Source of the DNA: Microbacterium sp. SSM24 | GTDB lineage: Bacteria > Actinomycetota > Actinomycetes > Actinomycetales > Microbacteriaceae | Length of the DNA stretch: 64,000 nucleotides | NCBI RefSeq assembly: GCF_025989145.1 | Contig: NZ_JAPDNQ010000002.1 | Coordinates: 682,001-746,000, forward strand | Direction of reading: 5' to 3' | Part shown: positions 24,959-34,599 of the stretch, piece after piece | Layout: each line of letters opens with the position of its first letter | Numbering within the stretch: the stretch's first letter is position 1 | The notes under the pieces: generated by a model | The model's database searches: none | What the model saw: only the letters and a program-made list of their open reading frames with translations | Told to the model about the DNA's origin: nothing | Position numbers and translations under genes: made by a program

Positions 24959-26359
24959 CTACTCCCCCGCGCCGCGGCGGTCGAGCTTCTCGAGAAGGAG
25001 CGCCTCCGAGAGCACCGCGTTGCGGAAGGTGTCGAGGTGCAGCGACTCGTTCGGGCTGTGCGCGCGAGCGTGCGGGTCCTCGACCCCGGTCACGAGGATC
25101 TGTGCGCCGGGGAACTCCCGCACCAGGTCGGCGATGAACGGAATGGAGCCGCCGACGCCGATGTCGACCGACTCGACGCCATAGCCCTCGTGCAGCGCCT
25201 CGCGGGCGGCCGCGACGGCCCAGCCGGACGTGTCGACGAGGAAGGCGTCGCCGAAGTCCTGGTCGCTGAACGTCAGCTCGGCGCCGAACGGCGCGTGCGC
25301 GCGCAGATGCGTCTCGATCGCCTCGTACGCGTCACGAGCGCGCTGCCCCGGCGCGACGCGGGCGCTGATCACGAGCGAGATCTCGGGGCTCAGCGTGTTG
25401 GAGGCGTTCACGACGCTCGGAGCGTCGATGCCGGTCACCGTGATCGAGGGCTTGTTCCAGATGCGGCTCAGGATCGTCCCGTGCCCGATCGGCGACACGC
25501 CTGCCGGAAGGCCCGCCTCGTCGCGCAGCGTCTCCTCGCTGTACGACGGAGTGTCGGCATCCCGCTCGGTCAGGCCCTCGACCGCGACCGCGCCATCGTC
25601 ATCCCACAGCGTGGCGAGGAGCTTCACGGTCGCCATCATCGCGTCGGGCACCGCTCCGCCGAACATGCCGGAGTGCGAGGCGTGCTCGAGGGTCTTCACC
25701 CGCACCGTGAAGCGGGTGTTCCCCCGCAGCGACACGGTGAGAGCCGGAGTCTTCGCGTCCCAGTTTCCCGAGTCGGCCACCACGATCACGTCGGCGCGCA
25801 GCGCATCGGCGTTGTCGGACAGGAACTGCGCGAACGACTTCGAACCCGCCTCCTCCTCACCCTCGAAGAAGAGTGCGACGCCGAGGTCGAAGTCGTCGCC
25901 GACGGCCTCCTTCAGCGCACGAAGCGCGGCGACGTGCGCCATGACGCCCGCCTTGTCGTCGGCGGCACCGCGGCCGTACAGGCGACCCCCGCGGAGGGTG
26001 GGCTCGAACGGGGGCGACTCCCACAGGGACTCATCGCCGACTGGCTGCACGTCGTGGTGCGCGTAGAGCAGGATCGTCGGCCGGCCGTTGCGAGCGGCGC
26101 GGGTCGCGAGCACGGCGGGCTGGCCCTGGTCGCTCGTGCCCGGGATCGCGGCGCGGCGGATCTCGACGGTCTCGAACAGTCCCGTGCCGCGAACGAGTTC
26201 CGCGACGGCCTCGGCGCTGCGCTGCACCGGCTCTTCGTCGAACCCGGGAAACGCGACCGACGGGATGCGCACGAGCGCGCCCAGGTCGGCGAGAGCGGAG
26301 GGGATGCCGGAGGCTGCGGCTTCGCGCACAGCATCCTGTCGGGAGAGGTCAGTGGTCAT
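24959..26359 (-). CDS. M20/M25/M40 family metallo-dipeptidase
   Basis: A 466-residue zinc hydrolase. LLYAHHDVQP (98-106) carries the first His and Asp ligands, GRGAADDKAG (129-138) the bridging Asp, and FEGEEEAGSK (165-174) the catalytic Glu and its neighbour. A dimerisation lid domain (about 210-340) is present. Length and motifs match actinobacterial dipeptidases of the DapE/ArgE/CNDP class; substrate probably dipeptides, not proven. A normal start at the ATG; the next gene starts rightward 47 bases away. Confidence 0.9.
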   Translation of the reverse strand: MTTDLSRQDAVREAAASGIPSALADLGALVRIPSVAFPGFDEEPVQRSAEAVAELVRGTGLFETVEIRRAAIPGTSDQGQPAVLATRAARNGRPTILLYAHHDVQPVGDESLWESPPFEPTLRGGRLYGRGAADDKAGVMAHVAALRALKEAVGDDFDLGVALFFEGEEEAGSKSFAQFLSDNADALRADVIVVADSGNWDAKTPALTVSLRGNTRFTVRVKTLEHASHSGMFGGAVPDAMMATVKLLATLWDDDGAVAVEGLTERDADTPSYSEETLRDEAGLPAGVSPIGHGTILSRIWNKPSITVTGIDAPSVVNASNTLSPEISLVISARVAPGQRARDAYEAIETHLRAHAPFGAELTFSDQDFGDAFLVDTSGWAVAAAREALHEGYGVESVDIGVGGSIPFIADLVREFPGAQILVTGVEDPHARAHSPNESLHLDTFRNAVLSEALLLEKLDRRGAGE

Positions 26360-26406
26360 GCGGGTAATCTTAAGCGCACCCCATCTCCCGCACTCCGAGG
26401 ATCATC

Positions 26407-26997
26407 GTGGCCAAGAACTCCGCAGCACCCGCGTCGAGCGACGCACCCTCCGAGGGGACCACGCTCAACGGCGTCCCGGTCCCGGGCGGAAAGGGCCGCG
26501 CGACGCCGAGCCGCGCCGAGCAGGAGGCCGCTCGCAAGCGACCCCTCGTGCCCGACACGAAGGAGGCCAAGGCGCGTCAGCGCGCCGACCTGCAGACGCA
26601 GCGCGAGAAGGCGCGCGTCGGCATGGCCGCCGGTGATCCCAAGTACCTCCCGGCGCGCGACCAGGGGCCGCAGCGCAAGTTCGTACGCGACTACGTGGAC
26701 GGGGGCTGGCACCTCGGAGAAGCCGTCATGCCCGCCATGGTGGTCGTGATCCTCGCGACGTTCATCCCGATGCGCGAGGTGCAGTTCTACTCGTTCGTCG
26801 CCCTCTGGATCTTCATCTTCTTCGTCATCGGCGACATGATCCTGACGTCGATCATGGTCAAGCGTGCGGTGAAGGCGAAGTTCGGGGCGGACAAGATCGA
26901 GAAGGGGCTCGGCTGGTATGCGGCGATGCGCACCGTGCAGATGCGCTTCCTCCGCCTTCCCAAGCCGCAGGTCAAGCGCGGTCAGCGCCCGTCCTGA
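26407..26997 (+). CDS. DUF3043 domain-containing membrane protein
   Basis: A 196-residue protein. A long charged, Arg/Lys-rich N-terminal half contains GKGRATPSRAEQEAARKRP, the hallmark of DUF3043. Two membrane spans follow (about 104-125 and 128-150), with a basic C-terminal tail. The family is actinobacteria-specific and uncharacterised. GTG start with GAGGA. The last 16 bases overlap the convergent pyrD gene. Confidence 0.9.
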   Translation: MAKNSAAPASSDAPSEGTTLNGVPVPGGKGRATPSRAEQEAARKRPLVPDTKEAKARQRADLQTQREKARVGMAAGDPKYLPARDQGPQRKFVRDYVDGGWHLGEAVMPAMVVVILATFIPMREVQFYSFVALWIFIFFVIGDMILTSIMVKRAVKAKFGADKIEKGLGWYAAMRTVQMRFLRLPKPQVKRGQRPS

Positions 26998-28013
26998 GCC
27001 GCCAGACCCCGGTTGATCTGCCGCGCCCACAGCGGACCTCGGTAGAGGAACGCCGTGTAGCCCTGCACGAGGGCGGCTCCGGCATCCAACCGCTCCTTCA
27101 CGTCGTGAGCGGTCTCGACGCCCCCGACGGAGATCACGCAGAAGTCGGCCGGCACCGCCGCACGCACGAGGCGGAGCACTTCGAGGGCGCGCTCCTTCAG
27201 CGGCGCGCCCGACAGCCCACCGGCTCCCGCGGCGGCGACGACCGCCGGATCGGTCGCGAGTCCGTCGCGCGAGATCGTCGTGTTGGTGGCGATGAGTCCG
27301 GAGAGCCCCAGGTCGACCGCGAGCCGGGCGACCGCCGTGACCTCGTCGTCGGGCAGGTCGGGGGCGATCTTCACCAGAAGGGGGGTCGCTCCGCCGGCAT
27401 CGCGCACGGCCTCGAGGAGCGGGCGCAGCGTTTCGACGGCCTGAAGCCCGCGGAGCCCCGGGGTGTTCGGCGATGACACGTTGACGACCAGGTAGTCCGC
27501 GACCGGTGCGAGCAGCGCCGCACTGCGGACGTAGTCGGCCGTCGCGTTCTCGACATCGACCACGCGGCTCTTGCCGATGTTGACGCCGAGCACTCCGCGC
27601 CGGCGGCGCCGCCGGAGCTTCGCGAGGCGATGCGCGGCGGCCTCGGCACCTTCGTTGTTGAACCCCATGCGATTGACGACGGCGCGATCGGGGATGAGAC
27701 GGAACAGGCGTGGGCGGGGGTTGCCCTCCTGCGGGATCGCGGTGAGCGTGCCGACCTCGACATGCCCGAATCCGAGGGCGAACAGCCCGGCGGCGCCCTT
27801 GACGTCCTTGTCGAAGCCCGCCGCCACGCCGAACGGCGAATCGAAGCGCAGCCCCAGCGCGGTCACCGCCAGCCGGGGGTCGGGACGCGTGAAGGCACGG
27901 ACGGCCCCCGCGAGGAACGGGATGCCGAAGGCGCGGATCACGATCATCGCGGCATGGTGCGCAGTCTCGGGATCCATGCGCGACAGCACGGTCCGGAAGA
28001 GGAGGGGATACAT
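26982..28013 (-). CDS. pyrD: Quinone-dependent dihydroorotate dehydrogenase (class 2)
   Basis: A 343-residue FMN enzyme of pyrimidine synthesis. It has the N-terminal helical membrane-association segment (MYPLLFRTVLSRMDPETAHH), GVAAGFDKDVKGA, the catalytic-Ser motif NVSSPNTPGLRGLQ and the FMN/phosphate motif SVGGVETAHDVKERLDAGA. It passes electrons to menaquinone. The ATG at 28013 is seven bases behind TAGCCT (leaderless). Longer upstream sequence overlaps nrdR. Confidence 0.95.
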   Translation of the reverse strand: MYPLLFRTVLSRMDPETAHHAAMIVIRAFGIPFLAGAVRAFTRPDPRLAVTALGLRFDSPFGVAAGFDKDVKGAAGLFALGFGHVEVGTLTAIPQEGNPRPRLFRLIPDRAVVNRMGFNNEGAEAAAHRLAKLRRRRRRGVLGVNIGKSRVVDVENATADYVRSAALLAPVADYLVVNVSSPNTPGLRGLQAVETLRPLLEAVRDAGGATPLLVKIAPDLPDDEVTAVARLAVDLGLSGLIATNTTISRDGLATDPAVVAAAGAGGLSGAPLKERALEVLRLVRAAVPADFCVISVGGVETAHDVKERLDAGAALVQGYTAFLYRGPLWARQINRGLAAQDGR

Positions 28014-28020
28014 CGATTCC

Positions 28021-28026
28021 AGGCTA
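28021..28026 (-). promoter_or_regulatory. -10 box of leaderless pyrD
   Basis: TAGCCT on the minus strand, then GGAATCG and the ATG. Confidence 0.5.
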
Positions 28027-28057
28027 GCCGGTCGCCCTGCGGCGGCACGACGCGATG

Positions 28058-28537
28058 TCAGTCGGCGGATGCCTCTGCCGGCGTCGGCCGCTGGTGATCG
28101 GCGCGCAGCTGGTCGATCGCGGACTCGAAGTCCTCGAGGGAGTCGAACGCCTGGTAGACGCTCGCGAAGCGCAGATAGGCGACCTCGTCGAGATCGCGCA
28201 GCGGGCCGAGGATCGCGAGACCGATCTCGTTGGTGTCGAGCTGCGAGGCGCCGGTCTGACGCACCGTCTCTTCGACGGTCTGCGCCAGCACCGCGAGGTC
28301 GGCCTCGGTCACGGGTCGTCCCTGGCAGGCCTTGCGCACGCCCGACATGACCTTCTCGCGGCTGAACGGCTCGATGACGCCCGAGCGCTTGATGACATTG
28401 AGGCTCGCGGTCTCCACGGTCGTGAAGCGGCCGCCGCACTCGGGGCACTGACGACGACGGCGGATGCTGAGACCGTCGTCGCTGGTGCGCGAATCGATGA
28501 CGCGGGAGTCGGAATGACGGCAGAACGGACAGTGCAT
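28058..28537 (-). CDS. nrdR: Transcriptional repressor of ribonucleotide reductase
   Basis: A 159-residue repressor. The zinc ribbon has C3 and C6 (CPFC) and C31 and C34 (CPEC), with [11 protein letters not shown] between them. An ATP-cone domain (about 46-136) senses ATP/dATP. It represses nrd operons, none of which lie in this window. The ATG lies nine bases behind TAGTCT, which itself overlaps the hisD stop. Confidence 0.95.
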   Translation of the reverse strand: MHCPFCRHSDSRVIDSRTSDDGLSIRRRRQCPECGGRFTTVETASLNVIKRSGVIEPFSREKVMSGVRKACQGRPVTEADLAVLAQTVEETVRQTGASQLDTNEIGLAILGPLRDLDEVAYLRFASVYQAFDSLEDFESAIDQLRADHQRPTPAEASAD

Positions 28538-28549
28538 GGCAGAGACAGA

Positions 28550-29887
28550 CTACGCCTCGTCCTCATCGACGGGCTCCTGAGCCTGTCGATCGGCGAAGCG
28601 TGCGACGACGGCCTCGCCGTGGGCTGGCAGGGCCTCCGCGTCGGCGAGGGTCACGATGGCGTCGCTCACCTGGGCCAGCGCGGCCCGGTCGTATTCGATC
28701 ACCTGCTGCGGTCGAAGGAACGTGGCTGCCGACAGCCCCGCCGAGTACCGCGCCTGACCGCCGGTCGGCAGCACGTGGTTGCTGCCGGCGAGGTAGTCGC
28801 CGAGGCTCACGGGCGAGTCCGGTCCGACGAACACCGCTCCGGCGTGGACGAAGTCCTCCGGGCGCGGATCGAGCAGGTGCAGCTCGAGGTGCTCAGGCGC
28901 ATAGGCGTTGCTGAACGCGGTCGCGGTCGCGAGGTCGTCGACCAGCACGATGGCGGACTGCTGCCCTGCCAGCGCGGCGGCCACGCGCCGTGCGTGCCGG
29001 GTGGCCGTCGCGCGCGACACGATATCCGCGGCCACCGCGCGGGCGAGCGCCTCGGATGCCGTCACGAGGACCGCGGAGGCCTGCTCATCGTGCTCCGCCT
29101 GGCTGATGAGGTCGGCGGAGACCAGGCGCGGATCGGCGCTGTCGTCGGCGACGATGAGGATCTCGGTGGCACCGGCCTCGGCATCCGTCCCGACCAGGCC
29201 CGCCACTGCGCGTTTCGCCGCGGCCACGAAGTTGTTGCCGGGGCCTGTGACGACGTCCACCGGCTCGAGGTCGAGCGTCGCGACCCCGTGCGCGAGCGCC
29301 CCGATCGCGCCGGCGCCGCCCATCGCGTACACCTCGTCGACGCCCAGCAGCCGGGCGGCCGCGAGGATCACCGGATGCACGCGTCCGCCGTGATCGCGCT
29401 GAGGCGGTGACGCGAGGGCGATCTCGGACACGCCGGCCACCTGGGCAGGGACCACGTTCATGACCACGCTCGACGGATAGACCGCCTTGCCGCCGGGTAC
29501 ATAGAGTCCGACTCGGCGGACCGGCTGCCAACGCTGCGTCACCCGCGCACCCGGCCCCAGCACGGTGGTGATCGGACCCGGGACCTGGGCTGCCGATGCC
29601 TCGCGCACCCGCGTGATCGCCTCTTCGAGCGCGGCACGCACAGCCGGGTCGAGTGCGGCGACGGCCTCATCGAGGTGAGCGGACGGAACCCGGATGTCGT
29701 GACCGGCGACGCCGTCGAACTGCTCGGCCTGGTCGCGGAGCGCCGTCTCGCCGCGCGTGGCGACATCGGCCACGATGCGCGCGGCGGTCGCCAGGGCCTC
29801 CTCGCGGGCCGCGGCTGCCCGTGGAACGGTCGCGAGCAGGTCGGCGGGAGTGAGCGCGCGTCCGCGCAGATCGATCGTGCGGAGCAT
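28550..29887 (-). CDS. hisD: Histidinol dehydrogenase
   Basis: A 445-residue NAD-dependent zinc enzyme that oxidises L-histidinol to histidine in two steps. VTGPGNNFVAAAKR, AGATEILIVADDSAD and EQASAVLVT with YAPEHLELH and GDYLAGSNHVLPTGG are the family signatures. Full length. The ATG lies six bases behind TAGCGT (29894-29899), so it is probably leaderless. No other his genes are in the window. Confidence 0.95.
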   Translation of the reverse strand: MLRTIDLRGRALTPADLLATVPRAAAAREEALATAARIVADVATRGETALRDQAEQFDGVAGHDIRVPSAHLDEAVAALDPAVRAALEEAITRVREASAAQVPGPITTVLGPGARVTQRWQPVRRVGLYVPGGKAVYPSSVVMNVVPAQVAGVSEIALASPPQRDHGGRVHPVILAAARLLGVDEVYAMGGAGAIGALAHGVATLDLEPVDVVTGPGNNFVAAAKRAVAGLVGTDAEAGATEILIVADDSADPRLVSADLISQAEHDEQASAVLVTASEALARAVAADIVSRATATRHARRVAAALAGQQSAIVLVDDLATATAFSNAYAPEHLELHLLDPRPEDFVHAGAVFVGPDSPVSLGDYLAGSNHVLPTGGQARYSAGLSAATFLRPQQVIEYDRAALAQVSDAIVTLADAEALPAHGEAVVARFADRQAQEPVDEDEA

Positions 29888-29893
29888 CCTTCT

Positions 29894-29899
29894 ACGCTA
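29894..29899 (-). promoter_or_regulatory. -10 box of leaderless hisD
   Basis: TAGCGT on the minus strand, then AGAAGG and the ATG. The spacer is also weakly ribosome-site-like. Confidence 0.5.
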
Positions 29900-29916
29900 G
29901 CGCGGAGCGGACGAGG

Positions 29917-30879
29917 TCACCCGCGTGTGACGTCGGAGACGTCGTGCAGGTACCCGATTCGGCCGTCCTCGTGCCGCACCACGAACGCTTCGCCACGGTC
30001 TTCGATCACGAGAGCCCACGCGGTCGGCCCGATGCGGAACACGGGGATGCCGATCTCGTCGACGACGTCGCGCTCTTCGGGCACGAGTGCCCAGAATGCC
30101 TGCTGGCGCGCCGGTTCGGCGGCGGGCTCGACCGTGGACGACGGCTCTTCGACGCGCTCGAACGTGTCGCGCGAGTGGGCGGGAGCGAAAGCGCTCGTGT
30201 CGGTGACCGACTCGGCAGGATTCGCGGCATCGGAAGCTGCGTAGGGCGATGGCGCGACCGGCGCGGGCGCGAATGCGCTGATGTCGGGGGCGTCGCCCTC
30301 GGATGCGCGGGGCGCGCGCGCGGGGCGCGGCGAGACCGGACGGATGGGGCGCGCACTGCGGTGGGCCGGCACCTCGGGACGGCCACGGAAGTCCTCGCAG
30401 AGGACGGGGATCACGGGGGCGAACACGGTCAGCACGACGCCGGCGAGCATGAGGACGGCTTCGACCCAGATGACCCATGTCCGGGCCCATGCGCCGGTCT
30501 CGATCGCGAACTCGACGGTCTCCCAGATCAGCTGCAGCCAGACGAGGGCCGCGACCGAGAACGCGACAGAGGCGAACTGGTCGATGCCGAGCGATCCGAC
30601 CCGCCGAATGCCCTGCGGCGACAGGCGCCGCAGGGCGAGCAGGAACACCGCGACGGTCGGCACGGCGATCGCGAGGATCCAGAGGATCGCCGAAGTCCAC
30701 ACCGACTCGAAGCGACCCACATTGATCGAGAAGAACGAGACGACGAACGCGACGAGCCAGACTCCGGCGATGGCCACCTCGCGGATCGAGAACGGCCCGA
30801 CCCCGTACTGCGGGGCATCCTCGGATGCCGCGACAGGCTCCTCGACGTCGAAATCCTCATCCAGCTGGTCGTCCGTCAC
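29917..30879 (-). CDS. Four-span membrane protein with C-terminal domain, unknown
   Basis: A 320-residue protein. An acidic N-terminus precedes four hydrophobic spans (about 33-55, 60-82, 100-122 and 135-160). A Pro/Ala/Ser-rich low-complexity linker follows (about 165-255), ending in a compact domain (QQAFWALVPEERDVVD to YLHDVSDV, about 260-318). I do not recognise the domain. GTG start behind AAGGGAG. It sits between dnaE and hisD, separated from dnaE by a hairpin. Confidence 0.75.
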   Translation of the reverse strand: MTDDQLDEDFDVEEPVAASEDAPQYGVGPFSIREVAIAGVWLVAFVVSFFSINVGRFESVWTSAILWILAIAVPTVAVFLLALRRLSPQGIRRVGSLGIDQFASVAFSVAALVWLQLIWETVEFAIETGAWARTWVIWVEAVLMLAGVVLTVFAPVIPVLCEDFRGRPEVPAHRSARPIRPVSPRPARAPRASEGDAPDISAFAPAPVAPSPYAASDAANPAESVTDTSAFAPAHSRDTFERVEEPSSTVEPAAEPARQQAFWALVPEERDVVDEIGIPVFRIGPTAWALVIEDRGEAFVVRHEDGRIGYLHDVSDVTRG

Positions 30880-30929
30880 GGTGCTCCCTTCCGGCCGCGC
30901 TCGGCGGCGTACGTCGATTTCATGCTACT

Positions 30930-30963
30930 CACGCCGTATGAGACGGAAATGAGATACGGCGTG
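30930..30963 (-). terminator. Hairpin after dnaE
   Basis: CACGCCGTAT (30930-30939) and ATACGGCGTG (30954-30963) are perfect complements with a 14-base loop, two bases past the dnaE stop. There is no T-run. Confidence 0.6.
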
Positions 30964-30965
30964 GG

Positions 30966-33900
30966 TCAGCCGAGGCACTGCGGTCCGAGCAGTCCTTTGA
31001 GCTCGCCGTACAGGTCGGCCGTGAGCCGCACCTGGTGCGGCACCTCGAACACCTTGGCGACCGATCCGGCGTGCAGCTTCACCGTCACTTCGGTGTCACC
31101 CTTGTGCCGGTCGAGCATCTGGCGCAACTCCCCCACGAGCACCTCGCTGGCGCGGCGCTCCGGAATGACGAGGACGAGCGGGCCCGCAGCATCCATCGTC
31201 CCGAGATCGGGGGCGTACGCGGCCTGGGCGTGCAGATTGAGTCCGTCGTCGCGCCGCGAGACGCGCCCGCGCACGACCAGGATCGAGTCGGCGACGAGCA
31301 TGGACGAGAACTCCGTGTAGGTCTTCCCCATGAACATCACCGTCACCTCGCCGTTGAAGTCCTCGACGGTGATCATGCCGTAGGGGTTGCCGCTGGCCTT
31401 GGCGACGCGATGCTGCACGCTCGTGACGAGACCGGCGACGGTCACCTGATCGCCATCGTCGACATCTTCGGATGAGAGCAGGTCGTGGATGCTCATCGAG
31501 GCATGCTTCGCGAGCGGGATCTCGAGACCCGCGAGCGGATGGTCGGAGACGTAGAGGCCGAGCATCTCGCGCTCGAACGCCAGCTTGTCCTTCTTCGCCC
31601 ACTCCGGGCGCTCGGGGACCTTCGCCGGCATGACCTCTTCCGCCTCGTCGTAAAGGCTGTCGAAGTCGAAGCCGATCGCGCCCGTCGCCGCCTTGCGCTT
31701 GGTCTCGACGGCCGCCTCGGTGGCGTCTTCGTGGATCTCCATGAGCGCACGGCGCGTCGCGCCGAGCGAGTCGAACGCGCCCGCCTTGATCAGCGATTCG
31801 ACGGTGCGCTTGTTCGAGACGTGCACCGGCACCTTGGCGAGGAAATCGTGGAAGCTGCTGAATCCTTCGTCCGCGCGGGATGCCACGATCCCGTCGACCA
31901 CGTTGGCGCCGACGTTGCGCACGGCGCCGAGTCCGAAGCGGATGTCTTCGTCGACGGCCGCGAAGTAGCGGATCGACTGGCCGACGTCGGGCGGGAGCAC
32001 CTTGATGCCCATGCGACGGCACTCGTTGAGATAGACGGCCATCTTGTCTTTGGAGTCGCCGACGCTGGTGAGCAGGGCGGCCATGTACTCGGCCGGGTAG
32101 TGCGCCTTGAGGTACGCCGTCCAGTACGACACGAGACCGTAGGCGGCCGAGTGCGCTTTGTTGAACGCGTAGTCCGAGAACGGCAGGAGGATCTCCCAGA
32201 GCTTCTGCACGGCGTCGTCGGAGTAGCCGTTGGCATGCATGCCGGCCTGGAAGCCCTCGAACTGCTTGTCGAGCTCGGACTTCTTCTTCTTGCCCATCGC
32301 GCGCCGCAGGATGTCGGCCTGGCCGAGACTGAAGCCGGCCACGCGCTGGGCGATGGCCATCACCTGCTCCTGGTAGATGATCAGGCCGTAGCTGGTGTCG
32401 AGGATGTCGGCCAGCGACTCCTCGAACTCCTTGTGGATCGGAGTGATGTCCTGCTGGCCGTTCTTGCGCAGCGCGTAGTTGATGTGGGAGTTGGCACCCA
32501 TGGGGCCCGGGCGGTAGAGCGCGATGACGGCCGAGATGTCTTCGAAGTTGTCGGGCTTCATCAGGCGCAGGAGCGACCGCATCGGACCGCCGTCGAGCTG
32601 GAACACGCCCAGCGTGTCGCCTCGCCCGAGGAGCTCGTAGGACTCCTTGTCGTCGAGTTCGAGGTCCTCGAGAACGAGAGGATGCCCGCGGTTGGCCGCG
32701 ATGTTGTCGAGGGCGTCGTTGATGATCGTGAGGTTGCGCAGCCCCAGGAAGTCCATCTTGATGAGGCCCAGCGACTCGCACGCCGGGTAGTCGAACTGCG
32801 TGACGATCTGGCCGTCCTGCTCACGACGCATGATCGGGATGATGTCGATCAGCGGCTCGCTCGACATGATCACGCCTGCCGCGTGCACACCCCACTGGCG
32901 CTTGAGGTTCTCGAGACCGACCGCGGTGTCGAAGACGGTCTTCGCCTCGGCGTCGGTCTCGATCAGCGCGCGGAACTCGGATGCCTCCTTGAAGCGGGGG
33001 TGGTCCTTGTCGAACATGCCCTCCAGCGGCATGTCCTTGCCCATCACCGCCGGCGGCATCGCCTTGGTGAGCTTCTCCCCCATGCTGAACGGGAACCCGA
33101 GCACACGGCCCGCGTCCTTCAGCGCCTGTTTGGCCTTGATCGTTCCGTACGTCACGATCTGGGCCACGCGCTCGTCACCGTACTTCTCGGTGACGTACTG
33201 GATCACCTCACCGCGGCGGCGGTCGTCGAAGTCGACGTCGAAGTCGGGCATCGAGACGCGGTCGGGGTTGAGGAATCGCTCGAAGATGAGGCCGTGCTGG
33301 AGCGGGTCGAGGTCGGTGATCTGCATCGCGTACGCGGCCATCGAGCCCGCGCCCGAGCCGCGCCCGGGACCGACGCGGATGCCGTTGCGCTTGGCCCAGT
33401 TGATGAAGTCGGCGACGACCAGGAAGTAGCCCGGGAACCCCATCTGCACGATGACGCCGGTCTCGTACTCCGCCTGCGTGCGCACCGCGTCGGGGATGCC
33501 GTCGGGGTACCGTACCTGAAGGCCGTTCTCGACCTCTTTGACGAACCAGGACTCCTCGGTCTCGCCGGCGGGGACCGGGAAGCGCGGCATGTAGTTGGCG
33601 CTCGTGTTGAACTCGACGTCGCAGCGCTCGGCGATCAGCAGCGTGTTGTCGCACGCCTCAGGGTGATCGCGGAAGATCTGCCGCATCTCGGCGGGCGTCT
33701 TGACGTAGTAGCCATCGCCGTCGAACTTGAACCGCTTCGGGTCGTCGAGCGTCGAGCCCGACTGCACGCACAGCAGCGCCGCGTGGCTGTTCGCGTCGTG
33801 CTGATGGGTGTAGTGGAGGTCATTCGTCGCGACGAGCGGGATGTCGAGATCCTTCGCGATCTTGAGCAGATCCGTCATCACACGGCGCTCGATCGACAGC

Positions 33901-34484
33901 CCGTGATCCATGATCTCGGCGAAGTAGTTCTCTTTGCCGAACAGATCCTGGAACTCGGCGGCCGCGGCGCGTGCGGCGTCGTACTGGCCCAGTCGCAGGC
34001 GCGTCTGCACCTCGCCCGACGGGCAGCCCGTCGTCGCGATCAGGCCCTTGCCGTACTTCTGCAGCAGCTCGCGGTCCATGCGCGGCTTGAAGTAGTAGCC
34101 CTCCATGCTCGCCAGCGACGAGAGGCGGAAGAGGTTGTGCATGCCCTCGGTGCTGTGCGAGAGCAGCGTCATATGGGTGTACGCGCCGGCGCCCGAGACG
34201 TCGTCGTCGCTCTGCTCGGGCGTGCCCCAGCGCACGCGCGCCTTGTCGGAGCGGTGCGTGCCCGGCGTGACGTATGCCTCGATGCCGATGATCGGCTTGA
34301 TGCCGGCTTCTTTCGCGGTCTTGTAGAACTCGTACGCGGCGAACGTGTTGCCGTGATCGGTGACCGCGATGGCCGGCATCTTGAGACGCGCCGCCTCTTG
34401 CACCATCGGCCCGATGCGGGCCGCCCCGTCGAGCATCGAGTACTCGCTGTGCACGTGCAGGTGAACGAAGGAGTCGGATGCCAC
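30966..34484 (-). CDS. dnaE: DNA polymerase III alpha subunit
   Basis: A 1172-residue replicative polymerase. The N-terminal PHP domain is intact (FVHLHVHSEYSMLDG at 7-21, then AVTDHGN), suggesting retained metal-dependent proofreading. The Pol3 palm has PDFDVDFDDRRRGEV (catalytic acidic triad), followed by tandem helix-hairpin-helix and OB-fold domains (QVTVAGLVTSVQHR near 1010). Starts at GTG six bases after TAGACT, so leaderless. Length is normal for the DnaE1 class. Confidence 0.97.
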   Translation of the reverse strand: MASDSFVHLHVHSEYSMLDGAARIGPMVQEAARLKMPAIAVTDHGNTFAAYEFYKTAKEAGIKPIIGIEAYVTPGTHRSDKARVRWGTPEQSDDDVSGAGAYTHMTLLSHSTEGMHNLFRLSSLASMEGYYFKPRMDRELLQKYGKGLIATTGCPSGEVQTRLRLGQYDAARAAAAEFQDLFGKENYFAEIMDHGLSIERRVMTDLLKIAKDLDIPLVATNDLHYTHQHDANSHAALLCVQSGSTLDDPKRFKFDGDGYYVKTPAEMRQIFRDHPEACDNTLLIAERCDVEFNTSANYMPRFPVPAGETEESWFVKEVENGLQVRYPDGIPDAVRTQAEYETGVIVQMGFPGYFLVVADFINWAKRNGIRVGPGRGSGAGSMAAYAMQITDLDPLQHGLIFERFLNPDRVSMPDFDVDFDDRRRGEVIQYVTEKYGDERVAQIVTYGTIKAKQALKDAGRVLGFPFSMGEKLTKAMPPAVMGKDMPLEGMFDKDHPRFKEASEFRALIETDAEAKTVFDTAVGLENLKRQWGVHAAGVIMSSEPLIDIIPIMRREQDGQIVTQFDYPACESLGLIKMDFLGLRNLTIINDALDNIAANRGHPLVLEDLELDDKESYELLGRGDTLGVFQLDGGPMRSLLRLMKPDNFEDISAVIALYRPGPMGANSHINYALRKNGQQDITPIHKEFEESLADILDTSYGLIIYQEQVMAIAQRVAGFSLGQADILRRAMGKKKKSELDKQFEGFQAGMHANGYSDDAVQKLWEILLPFSDYAFNKAHSAAYGLVSYWTAYLKAHYPAEYMAALLTSVGDSKDKMAVYLNECRRMGIKVLPPDVGQSIRYFAAVDEDIRFGLGAVRNVGANVVDGIVASRADEGFSSFHDFLAKVPVHVSNKRTVESLIKAGAFDSLGATRRALMEIHEDATEAAVETKRKAATGAIGFDFDSLYDEAEEVMPAKVPERPEWAKKDKLAFEREMLGLYVSDHPLAGLEIPLAKHASMSIHDLLSSEDVDDGDQVTVAGLVTSVQHRVAKASGNPYGMITVEDFNGEVTVMFMGKTYTEFSSMLVADSILVVRGRVSRRDDGLNLHAQAAYAPDLGTMDAAGPLVLVIPERRASEVLVGELRQMLDRHKGDTEVTVKLHAGSVAKVFEVPHQVRLTADLYGELKGLLGPQCLG

Positions 34485-34490
34485 GGATCG

Positions 34491-34496
34491 AGTCTA
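34491..34496 (-). promoter_or_regulatory. -10 box of leaderless dnaE
   Basis: TAGACT on the minus strand, then CGATCC and the GTG. A textbook leaderless actinobacterial promoter. Confidence 0.6.
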
Positions 34497-34599
34497 TGGA
34501 TCGCTCCGACATCCGAGACTCCACGCACGCCCGCTCCGCGGGATTGCGGCCGGAGGTCGCGTCACCTTCGAGTTGAGGGTGAACCTGTCGATCGCGCGC

